A stretch of 64,000 nucleotides of DNA from Pseudomonas paralcaligenes (lineage in GTDB: Bacteria > Pseudomonadota > Gammaproteobacteria > Pseudomonadales > Pseudomonadaceae). Below, piece after piece: positions 25,651 through 32,878 of the stretch (position 1 is the first letter of the stretch; every line of letters begins with the position of its first letter). Under the pieces are notes generated by a model. That model searched no databases and was not told where the DNA came from. It saw only the letters and a list, made by a program, of their open reading frames with translations. The position numbers were made by a program, and so were the translations under genes. The stretch spans positions 434,001 to 498,000 of the forward strand of contig NZ_BPFX01000007.1 in assembly GCF_019655855.1 (NCBI RefSeq). The letters are read 5' to 3'.

Positions 25651-27852
25651 GTGCGCCTTTCGAGCCGTTGGCTGCCCTTTCCTGCCGCGTCGCTTCTCGC
25701 CCTCGGCCTGCTGTTCCTCGTGCTGCCCACCGTCGCCCGCTACTGGCTGGGCTGGTCGAGCTGGCCGGGCCATGTGTCCGACCTCGGCATCGGCAGCCTG
25801 CTCCTGCTGCTCTGCTACCGCCGCCCCCTGCTCGCCTTGCCCCTGATCGCCGCCTGGGCGGTGATGCTGCTCGGCAACGCCGAGCTGGTCAACGCCGTGG
25901 GCCGCATGCCCGAGCCCAACGACCTCAAGTACCTGAGCGACCCGCAGTTCGTCAGCCAGTCCACCCAGGGCGGCGGCATTCGCTACCCGCTGCTGGCCGG
26001 CGCCCTGGCGGTGCTCGCGCTGGCCTGCTTGCTGCTCGGCCGCCGGCGCGGCCCGCGGATTCCCCGCTACGCCTACCTGCTGCCCGTCGTCCTGCTGGCC
26101 GGCCACGCCGTCGACCAGTACCTGGAGCCCAGCGAGGACGACCAGTGGCGCCTGTTCAACCTGCCGCACAAGGTCCTGGCCGAAGGCGGCAGCCGCGCGC
26201 GGATGGCGGCCGAGGACTGGTACGCCGGCGAGGAATCCGGCCTGCCGCCGGACATCGACGGCCTGAGCCGGCTGGACCTGTCCGGCACGCCGCTGCTGCC
26301 CGGCGGCGGCAAGGCACGCAACGTGCTGATCGTCACCCTGGAAGGCATCCCCGGCGCCTATATCGCCCGCAACCGCCAGCTCGTCGGCAGCAGCTACGAA
26401 GAAGACCTGATGCCGCGCCTGAGCGCATGGGCCGAGCGCAGCATGACCACGCCGGACTATGTGCTGCACAGCCACCAGACCATCCGCGGCCTGTACGCCA
26501 TGCTCTGCGGCGACTACAGCAAGCTGGACTCCGGCACGCCCAAGGGCGTCGAGCTGCTCAACAGCCAGACCCGCAACCTCCAGTGCCTGCCGCACCAGCT
26601 GCGCGCCATGGGCTTCCGCACCCACTTCCTGCAGGGCGCCGGGCTGCGCTTCATGGCCAAGGACCAGATCATGCCGCACATGGGCTTCCAGAAGACCCAC
26701 GGCCGCGACTGGTTCAAGAACCGGCCCTACCTGGAATTCCCCTGGGGCATGGACGACAAGGCCTACTTCGAGGGCGCGCTGAAATACGTCGGCCAGCTGC
26801 GCGCCAGCGAGCGGCCGTGGATGCTCACCCTGCTCACGGTCGGCACCCACCAGCCCTACTCCGCGCCCCAGGACTACCTGGACCGCTTCCCCACTGCCAA
26901 GCAGGCGGCCATCGGCTACCTAGACGACGCGGTGGGCGACTTCCTCGACGGCCTGGAGAAACAGGGCGTGCTCAAGGACACCCTGGTCATCGTCACTTCC
27001 GACGAGTCCCACGGCATCGAGAACGTGCGCCTGGCCTCGGCCTGGGGCTTCAACCTGGTCCTGGCGCCGGCCGCGGACAAACTGCCCCGGGTCAAGACCG
27101 GCGTGTACGGCCACGTCGACCTGACCGCCTCGGTGCTCGACTACTTCGACCTGCCGGTGCCGGACAACATCGCCGGCCGCTCGCTGTTCCGCGACTACGC
27201 CAGCCCGCGCGAGATCGTCTCCTACACCAACGGCCTGCTGCGCCAGCACGACGGCAAGGTGTTCACCGAGTGCAACTTCCAGCAGGTCTGCCGGCGCTAT
27301 GAGAGCGCGGGCTTCATCGCCGGGCAGCCCAAGTACCTGGGTCGGGTCAGCGGGCGCCAGGCGCGCCTGGTCAGCCAGCGCGCCACCCTGCTCGACCAGT
27401 CCATCACCGGCGGGCAGATCGGCCAGCGCTACCAGTTCGCCAACCGCCAGCGCATCGACCTCAAGGTGCAGTCCCGCGACGACTGGGCGGACAACCTGAT
27501 CGGCGCCCAGTACCTGGAAATGCCCAAGGGCACCCGCACCCGGGTGACGCTGAAGATCGAGGCCGTGCGCCTGGACCGCCAGGGCGCGGCGCTGCGTCTG
27601 CTGACCAAGGAATTCGACCGCGACAACAGCCTGGTCATCCCGACCCTGCCGGCGCTCAAGCGTGGCGAGAGCATCGAGCTGAGCTTCGACTTCGACAACC
27701 CGGAAACCCGCAAGGCCTTCTCCTTCCACCTGCTCGGCGAAGGTCGCGGCGCCATCCGCATCAGCGACTTCAGCGTGGTCACCGAGCCGCTGCCGCCGGA
27801 ACTGGTCGCGGCCCAGGCGCCGGAAACGGCGCTGGACGCGGCGGCGCACTGA
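25651..27852 (+). CDS. LTA synthase family sulfatase (LtaS-type phosphatase/transferase), membrane-bound
   Basis: A 733-residue protein starting with GTG five bases after AGGAG. About four hydrophobic segments lie in the first 155 residues; an alkaline-phosphatase-fold sulfatase domain follows in the periplasm. Family residues: E231 (NVLIVTLEGIPG), the nucleophile T277 (HSHQTIRGLY) and D451/H454 (VTSDESHGIEN). A C-terminal extension of about 200 residues after the catalytic domain is predicted beta-rich. In Gram-positives LtaS polymerises glycerol phosphate; Gram-negative relatives are linked to periplasmic glucan or lipid A modification. The substrate here is unknown. Stands alone between oppositely oriented genes. 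Confidence 0.82.
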   Translation: MRLSSRWLPFPAASLLALGLLFLVLPTVARYWLGWSSWPGHVSDLGIGSLLLLLCYRRPLLALPLIAAWAVMLLGNAELVNAVGRMPEPNDLKYLSDPQFVSQSTQGGGIRYPLLAGALAVLALACLLLGRRRGPRIPRYAYLLPVVLLAGHAVDQYLEPSEDDQWRLFNLPHKVLAEGGSRARMAAEDWYAGEESGLPPDIDGLSRLDLSGTPLLPGGGKARNVLIVTLEGIPGAYIARNRQLVGSSYEEDLMPRLSAWAERSMTTPDYVLHSHQTIRGLYAMLCGDYSKLDSGTPKGVELLNSQTRNLQCLPHQLRAMGFRTHFLQGAGLRFMAKDQIMPHMGFQKTHGRDWFKNRPYLEFPWGMDDKAYFEGALKYVGQLRASERPWMLTLLTVGTHQPYSAPQDYLDRFPTAKQAAIGYLDDAVGDFLDGLEKQGVLKDTLVIVTSDESHGIENVRLASAWGFNLVLAPAADKLPRVKTGVYGHVDLTASVLDYFDLPVPDNIAGRSLFRDYASPREIVSYTNGLLRQHDGKVFTECNFQQVCRRYESAGFIAGQPKYLGRVSGRQARLVSQRATLLDQSITGGQIGQRYQFANRQRIDLKVQSRDDWADNLIGAQYLEMPKGTRTRVTLKIEAVRLDRQGAALRLLTKEFDRDNSLVIPTLPALKRGESIELSFDFDNPETRKAFSFHLLGEGRGAIRISDFSVVTEPLPPELVAAQAPETALDAAAH

Positions 27853-27858
27853 CACCCG

Positions 27859-27899
27859 TAGGGTGCGCCGCGCACACCACCTGTTCAGGTGGTGCGCAC
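27859..27899. repeat. GTAGGGTGCGC element with CACCACCTG hairpin
   Basis: GTAGGGTGCGCCGCGCAC starts the element; CACCACCTG-TT-CAGGTGGTG (27875-27894) is a nearly loopless hairpin inside it. It fills the gap between two convergent genes and may also act as their terminator. Related copies: 39130, 48116, 55941, 59011. Confidence 0.6.
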
Positions 27900-27910
27900 G
27901 ACCTTGGCGG

Positions 27911-29047
27911 TTATCGCTCCCGCAGCCCCAGCCTGACCAGCTTGCCGTTCGGCGCGTCGGTCAGCAGGTAGAGGTAGCCATCGGGGCCCTGGCGCACGTC
28001 GCGGATGCGCCAGCCCTGGTCCTCCAGCAGCCGTTCCTCCTGCCCCACCTTGTCGCCGTCCAGCGGCAGGCGGATCAGCCCGGGCTGGGCCAGCGCGCCG
28101 ATGAACAGGTTGTGCTGCCAGGCCGGGAAGCGCTCGGCGGAATAGAAGGCCATGCCGGAGATGCCCGGCGACTTCTCCCACACGTGGTGCGGCGCCTCGG
28201 TGCCGGGCACTGTCTTGCCCTCGGCCTCGGGAATCGGCAGGAAGCTGTAGTTGATGCCGTGGGTAGCCTTCGGCCAGCCGTAGTTCAGGCCCTTGCCGGG
28301 CAGGTTGATCTCGTCGCCGCCGCGCGGCCCGTGCTCATGCAGCCAGAGCCGGCCGCTCCACGGGTCGAAGGCCAGCCCCTGCGGGTTGCGATGGCCGTAG
28401 GACCAGATTTCTGGGCGCGCACCGGCCTGGCCGACAAAGGGATTGTCGTCCGGCACACCGCCGTCCGGCTTCAGCCGCACCAGCTTGCCCTGCAGCTTGT
28501 CCAGGTCCTGGGCCGTGGGCCGCTGGTTGTTCTCGCCCAGGGTGACGAACAGCAGGCCGTCGCGGTCGAACGCCAGGCGCGAGCCGAAGTGGACGCCGGT
28601 CGACAGCTTGGGCTGCTGGCGGAAGATCACTTGGAAGCCCTCCAGGCCGCTCATGTCGTCCTTGAGCCGCCCGCGCCCGACCGCGGTGCCCGCCTCGTCG
28701 CCCTCCGCGTCCGCCTCGGCGTAGCTCAGGTAGACCAGCCGGTCGCTGGCGAACCGCGGCGACAGCGCCACGTCCAGCAGGCCACCCTGGCCCTTGGCGT
28801 AGACCTGCGGCACGCCGCCCAGGGGCGCGCTCAGCCGGCCCTGGGCGTCCAGCCAGCGCAGCCGGCCCGGCCGCTCGGTGATCAGGCTGCCCTTGCCGTC
28901 CGGCAGGAACGCCAGGGCCCAGGGATGCTCCAGGCCACCCACCACTTCCTTCAGTTCCAGTTCGCCCAGCTCACTGCGCTCCGCCAGCAGCGGCGCGGAG
29001 AGGGCCAGCAGCGCGCTGGCGGTCATACCCAGGATTGTCCGTCTCAT
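27911..29047 (-). CDS. PQQ-dependent aldose sugar dehydrogenase (YliI/Asd type), periplasmic
   Basis: A 378-residue protein with a Sec signal (ending APLLA|ERS) and the six-bladed propeller of soluble glucose dehydrogenases. Marks: GLEHPWALAFLPDGKGSLITERPG at the start (given in parts in the literature as HPWalaFLPDG), GLLDVALSPRFASD, YGHRNPQGLAFDP, WLHEHGPRGGDEIN, and RDVRQGPDGYLYLLTD at the end. These proteins oxidise aldoses with PQQ and Ca2+. The ATG at 29047 has GAGGAG seven bases upstream. Single gene. Confidence 0.88.
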   Translation of the reverse strand: MRRTILGMTASALLALSAPLLAERSELGELELKEVVGGLEHPWALAFLPDGKGSLITERPGRLRWLDAQGRLSAPLGGVPQVYAKGQGGLLDVALSPRFASDRLVYLSYAEADAEGDEAGTAVGRGRLKDDMSGLEGFQVIFRQQPKLSTGVHFGSRLAFDRDGLLFVTLGENNQRPTAQDLDKLQGKLVRLKPDGGVPDDNPFVGQAGARPEIWSYGHRNPQGLAFDPWSGRLWLHEHGPRGGDEINLPGKGLNYGWPKATHGINYSFLPIPEAEGKTVPGTEAPHHVWEKSPGISGMAFYSAERFPAWQHNLFIGALAQPGLIRLPLDGDKVGQEERLLEDQGWRIRDVRQGPDGYLYLLTDAPNGKLVRLGLRER

Positions 29048-29147
29048 GTCATGGCTCCTCTGCGAATCGATACCTTGTATCCCAATCACGGCTGACACCC
29101 CAGGCCGGGTACAATGCCTTTCATTTCCCGATGTGACACTCGCCACC

Positions 29148-29870
29148 ATGAACGAAGCCGAACGCCTGTCCAAACGTCTGATCCAGCAGACCTCCTGCTC
29201 GCGGCGCGAGGCCGAGCTGTACATCGAGGGAGGCTGGGTCACGGTGGACGGCCAGGTGGTCGAGGAACCGCAGCACCCGGTGCGCGACGAGCGCATCGAG
29301 CTGCTGCCCGGCGCCAGGGCCGAGACCCAGCCACCGGTCACCCTGCTGCTGCACAAGCCGGTCGGCGTCGGCTGCGGCCTGGGCGCCAATTCCGCCCAGC
29401 AGCTGCTGAACCACGCCCACCGCTGGGCCGAGGACGCCAGCGGCATCCGCCCGCTGAACCGCCACCTGCGCCGCCTGGAACTGCTCACCCCGCTGGAGAC
29501 CGACGCCAGCGGCCTGCTGGTGTTCAGTCAGAGCCACGCGGTAGTGCGCCTGTTCAAGGAAAAGGGCGCGACGCTGGAGCAGGAATACCTGGTCGAGGTC
29601 ACCGGCACCCTGGACGAGAAGGGCCTCAAGCGCCTGGCCTTCGGCCTCAGCTACAAGGGCGTGACGCTGCCGCCATGCAAGGTCAGCTGGCAGAGCGAGA
29701 CGCGCCTGCGCTTCGCCATCAAGGCGGTGCAACCGGGCCAGCTGCGCGCCATGTGCGAGAGCGTCGGCCTGCAGGTGCTGGGCATCCGTCGCCTGCGCTT
29801 CGGCCGCACCGGGCTGGCCAAGCTGCCGGCCGGGCAGTGGCGCTATCTTGGCCCGAACGAGAAATTCTGA
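29148..29870 (+). CDS. RsuA/RluB/RluE/RluF family rRNA pseudouridine synthase
   Basis: A 240-residue enzyme. An N-terminal S4 RNA-binding domain (RLSKRLIQQTSCSRREAELYIEGGWV) is followed by the pseudouridylate synthase domain with the catalytic aspartate in LETDASGLLVFS and the VEVTGTLDE and GLQVLGIRRLRFG segments. The catalytic motif departs from the usual GRLDxxTxGLL, being LTPLETDASGLL, but the aspartate is kept. The closest E. coli-like match by architecture is RluF. The target nucleotide is not assigned here. Confidence 0.85.
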   Translation: MNEAERLSKRLIQQTSCSRREAELYIEGGWVTVDGQVVEEPQHPVRDERIELLPGARAETQPPVTLLLHKPVGVGCGLGANSAQQLLNHAHRWAEDASGIRPLNRHLRRLELLTPLETDASGLLVFSQSHAVVRLFKEKGATLEQEYLVEVTGTLDEKGLKRLAFGLSYKGVTLPPCKVSWQSETRLRFAIKAVQPGQLRAMCESVGLQVLGIRRLRFGRTGLAKLPAGQWRYLGPNEKF

Positions 29871-29876
29871 GTCCCC

Positions 29877-31493
29877 TCAGACCACCTCGCCCCTCTCCTG
29901 CCGACGTGGCCAGACCAGGCTGAACTGGGCGCCGCCCAGGCTGGTGCTGCGCCCCACATGAGCGCGCCCGGCGTGCCAGTAGATGATCCTGCGCACGATG
30001 GACAGGCCCAGGCCATGCCCTCCGGAGGCGCGGGTGCGGCTGTCGTCCAGGCGCAGGAAGGGGGTGAAGATGTGCTCCCAGGCCTCCTCGGGCACGCCGG
30101 GGCCGTCGTCCTCCACATCCACCCGACAGCGCTCCAGGTCGATGCTGTAGCTCAGGCGCACCCGCGACTCGGCGTGGCGCATGGCGTTGCTCACCAGGTT
30201 CTGCAGGGCGCGATGCAGGTAGCGCGGCTCGGCCTCGACCAGGGCGCCACTCTCCGGCGAGTCGCGGCAGCGACCACGATCGACGCGGATATTGGCGCGC
30301 AGCGGCGCCAGCTCGCCGATCACCTGGTCGAGCAGCTCGCCCAGGTCCACGGTCTGGTAGTTCAGCTCCGGCGAGCCCTGCTCCAGGCGGGCGTAGACCA
30401 GCATCTCGTCGACCAGCTTGTCCAGCTCCTGGATGTCGCCGTCCATGCCTTCCATGTACTTGCGCCGCGCCTCGTCGCTGTCGGCGTCGCCGATCATCTC
30501 CAGGCCGAAGCGCAGGCGCGCCACCGGCGTGCGCAGCTCGTGGGACACGGCGCGGACCATCTCGCGCTGCACGCTGAGCAGGCGCTGCAACTGCGCCGCC
30601 ATGGCGTTGAAGGTCGAGGCCAGGCGGCCCACCGAGTCGGCGCCCTGGGTCGGCGCGCGGGCGTCCAGGCGGCCGCTGGCCAGGTGCGCGGCGGCGTTCT
30701 CCAGCGCCTGCAGGCGGCGCTCCAGGCGGCGCACCAGCAGATAGAGGATGAACCCGGTGAGGGTCAGGCCGAGCGCGCCGATCAGCACCAGCAGCTCGGT
30801 GGGATAGGGATTCATCTGGTAGATCGGGCCGACCTCCAGCACCCAGGGTGTGCCGACCATGCCGGCGATCACCCGGATCGAGTCGCCGCCCTTGCCCAGC
30901 GCCAGCACCGTGTCGCCCTCGTCCACCCGGCGCTGCTGGTCCTCGTCCAGGTCGACCTTCTCCAGGGTCGCCAGGCGCAGGTCGAAGCCGAACTGCTTTT
31001 CTTCCTTCAATGCCGCCAGGCGCCTGGGCTGCTCGACGATGGGCGAGCGCACCAGCTCGTCCATCAGCAGGTAGACGGTGGCGCGGGCCAGCTGCTCGCT
31101 GATCTGTTCCACCTCGGTGCTCAGCACCAGCCGCTCCTCGGCGCTGACCAGCGCGTAAACCCGCGCCGCGTGCGGGCCGGTCTGCTCGACCAGCACCTGG
31201 CCGCGCAGCAGGCGGCCACGGGCGCGGCCGTCCAGCGGCTCGGCGGAGAGGTCCTGCAGCTCCAGGGACACGCCGATCAGGCGGCTCCAGGTGGCCAGGG
31301 CGCGGCGCCGATCCAGCTCCGCCATCGGCGCCAGGTTGTCCGCCATCAGGCGGAAGGTGCCGCGCGCCAGCTGCTCGCGGTACTGGTCGCTGCGCACCTC
31401 GTTGGTCAGCTGCAGGGCGCCCACGCCGAGCAGCGCCACCAGCACCAGGGACGCGATGATGCCGCCGTAGATGCGCAGGAAGATGGTGTTCAT
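29877..31493 (-). CDS. Sensor histidine kinase, RstB-like
   Basis: A 538-residue inner-membrane kinase. Transmembrane helices at about 7-28 and 234-254 enclose a 200-residue periplasmic sensor domain. Then HAMP (to about 305), the H-box VRAVSHELRTPVARL with H318, N-box RALQNLVSNAMRHA, G1 VEDDGPGVP and G2 SGGHGLGLSIV. The start overlaps the regulator gene stop by four bases. By context next to nrdA it corresponds, as remembered, to PAO1 PA1158. The signal is unknown; sensor domains of this type often detect low pH or cations. Confidence 0.9.
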   Translation of the reverse strand: MNTIFLRIYGGIIASLVLVALLGVGALQLTNEVRSDQYREQLARGTFRLMADNLAPMAELDRRRALATWSRLIGVSLELQDLSAEPLDGRARGRLLRGQVLVEQTGPHAARVYALVSAEERLVLSTEVEQISEQLARATVYLLMDELVRSPIVEQPRRLAALKEEKQFGFDLRLATLEKVDLDEDQQRRVDEGDTVLALGKGGDSIRVIAGMVGTPWVLEVGPIYQMNPYPTELLVLIGALGLTLTGFILYLLVRRLERRLQALENAAAHLASGRLDARAPTQGADSVGRLASTFNAMAAQLQRLLSVQREMVRAVSHELRTPVARLRFGLEMIGDADSDEARRKYMEGMDGDIQELDKLVDEMLVYARLEQGSPELNYQTVDLGELLDQVIGELAPLRANIRVDRGRCRDSPESGALVEAEPRYLHRALQNLVSNAMRHAESRVRLSYSIDLERCRVDVEDDGPGVPEEAWEHIFTPFLRLDDSRTRASGGHGLGLSIVRRIIYWHAGRAHVGRSTSLGGAQFSLVWPRRQERGEVV

Positions 31494-32215
31494 TGCAGCG
31501 CGGCGGCGGCCTCGGCGACGAACAGATAACCCTTGCTGCGCACCGTCTTGATCAGGCGCGGGTGCATCGGGTCGTCGCCGATCTTCGGGCGGATGCGCGA
31601 GATGCGCACGTCGATGGAGCGGTCCTGGCCGTCGTACTCGATGCCGCGCAGGGCGGTGAAGATTTCCTCGCGGGAGAGAATGCGCCCGGCGTTGGCCACC
31701 AGCAGCCAGAGCAGGTCGAACTCGGCGCTGGTCAGCTCGATGCCCTCGCCGCGCAGCCAGGCCTCGCGCATCGCGCTGTCGATCACCAGCGGGCCGAACT
31801 CCAGGCGCCGCAGGCTCTCCGCCGCCGGTGCCTCGGTCACGCCCTCGCTACGCCGCAGCAGGGCGCGGATGCGCGCCAGCAGCACGCGCGGGCGCACCGG
31901 CTTGCACACGTAGTCGTCGGCGCCCATCTCCAGGCCGAGCACCTCGTCCATGTCGTCGGTGCGCGCGGTGAGCATCAGGATCGGGCCGGCGAACTGGCCG
32001 CGCACCTTGCGGCAGATGGACAGACCATCCTCGCCCGGCAACATCAGGTCGAGCACCACCAGGTCCGGCTGCTCCTTGAGGATGCGCGCGGCGGCGCGGG
32101 CGCCGTCGGACTCGATCGCCACCCGCAGGCCGTTGCCCTGCAGGTACTCCTGGGTCAGCTCCGCCAACCGCTGGTCGTCCTCGACGATGAGGATCTGCCA
32201 GGCCTCTTGCTCCAC
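31490..32215 (-). CDS. OmpR-family response regulator, RstA-like
   Basis: A 241-residue regulator with a receiver domain (ILIVEDDQRLAELTQ; phosphoacceptor D56 in LVVLDLMLPGEDG; MLTARTDD; VCKPVRPR) and a C-terminal winged helix (LTSAEFDLLWLLVANAGRIL, DRSIDVRISRIRPKIGDD, VRSKGYLF). The GTG at 32215 was chosen: GGAGAG lies five bases upstream and the receiver starts at once. A longer frame to 32434 has no domain. It is transcribed away from nrdA and ahead of its kinase. Confidence 0.92.
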   Translation of the reverse strand: MEQEAWQILIVEDDQRLAELTQEYLQGNGLRVAIESDGARAAARILKEQPDLVVLDLMLPGEDGLSICRKVRGQFAGPILMLTARTDDMDEVLGLEMGADDYVCKPVRPRVLLARIRALLRRSEGVTEAPAAESLRRLEFGPLVIDSAMREAWLRGEGIELTSAEFDLLWLLVANAGRILSREEIFTALRGIEYDGQDRSIDVRISRIRPKIGDDPMHPRLIKTVRSKGYLFVAEAAAALQ

Positions 32216-32291
32216 GACTTCTCTCCAGCGGGCACCATGAAAGTGGCGGCATTGTAGCAACCGGAACCGGTTAGCACAGCGTATGCCAGAA

Positions 32292-32307
32292 ACACTAGAT
32301 GTTGTGT
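32292..32307. promoter_or_regulatory. NrdR-like box (single, strong)
   Basis: ACACTAGATGTTGTGT fits the NrdR box (ACACwAtATaTwGTGT) at most positions and is nearly palindromic. It lies 77 bases upstream of the response regulator start and 570 bases before nrdA. No partner at the usual 31-base offset was found. Confidence 0.45.
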
Positions 32308-32437
32308 TAGGGTGCCCGACGATCCAAGCCACGTCACAGCCTGAAAAAACCATCCCGAGGGACGACGAACGGCAAGAGCCAGTGTTCTCGCGGCCTACCG
32401 CGCGTCGGCCCGAAACGACCCACAATTCACCCACAAG

Positions 32438-32446
32438 TTATCCACA
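32438..32446 (+). promoter_or_regulatory. DnaA box
   Basis: TTATCCACA, a perfect DnaA 9-mer, within CACAAGTTATCCACAGAAA. It is 430 bases upstream of nrdA. DnaA controls nrdAB in E. coli, so this site is plausibly functional. Confidence 0.65.
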
Positions 32447-32484
32447 GAAACGCCGCCCGCCCTTCCCTTGCAAAGCCCCCCATA

Positions 32485-32531
32485 GCGCATTATCTTGTAT
32501 CCCCATCGCGCCTCACCCCAACATATAGTGG
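32485..32531. promoter_or_regulatory. tandem NrdR-like boxes of the nrdA promoter
   Basis: GCGCATTATCTTGTAT (32485-32500) and CCCCAACATATAGTGG (32516-32531) each match the NrdR box in part, and their centres are 31 bases apart, the spacing needed by NrdR tetramers. The 664-base gap between the response regulator and nrdA (32216-32878) otherwise holds the DnaA box and a long, apparently untranslated leader. Confidence 0.5.
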
Positions 32532-32878
32532 GTCACCCGAGGCCAGGGACACTAAGAAGAAAGAATGCAGAGGGGCCCGATCCACGCGCTGCCGTTAGCA
32601 TTTCCACTCAGCGCCAACGCCGCGGCTGAGCACGGCACGGACCGCGCAGCACATCCCCCTGCATTCACCGAACGACCGCGAAGTCGCGCAACGTCGATCA
32701 CTACAGATTGTGGTCACGCCAGCGGCTTCACCCAGGTCGGCAGCCAGGACGGCGGCGCGTCATCCTGCACTGCCCATGTTTCTCGATGTCTGGCCGGAAT
32801 GCCGGACGTCGCGACGTTTTCAATGGAATGAACACAAGACACCCCCGGTGTCCAAACCAATTAGAAGCGGAGAACCTC

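Noticed and set aside
32565..32831. 88-codon frame in the nrdA leader
   Set aside because: No ribosome site and no protein-like composition; more likely part of a long untranslated leader.
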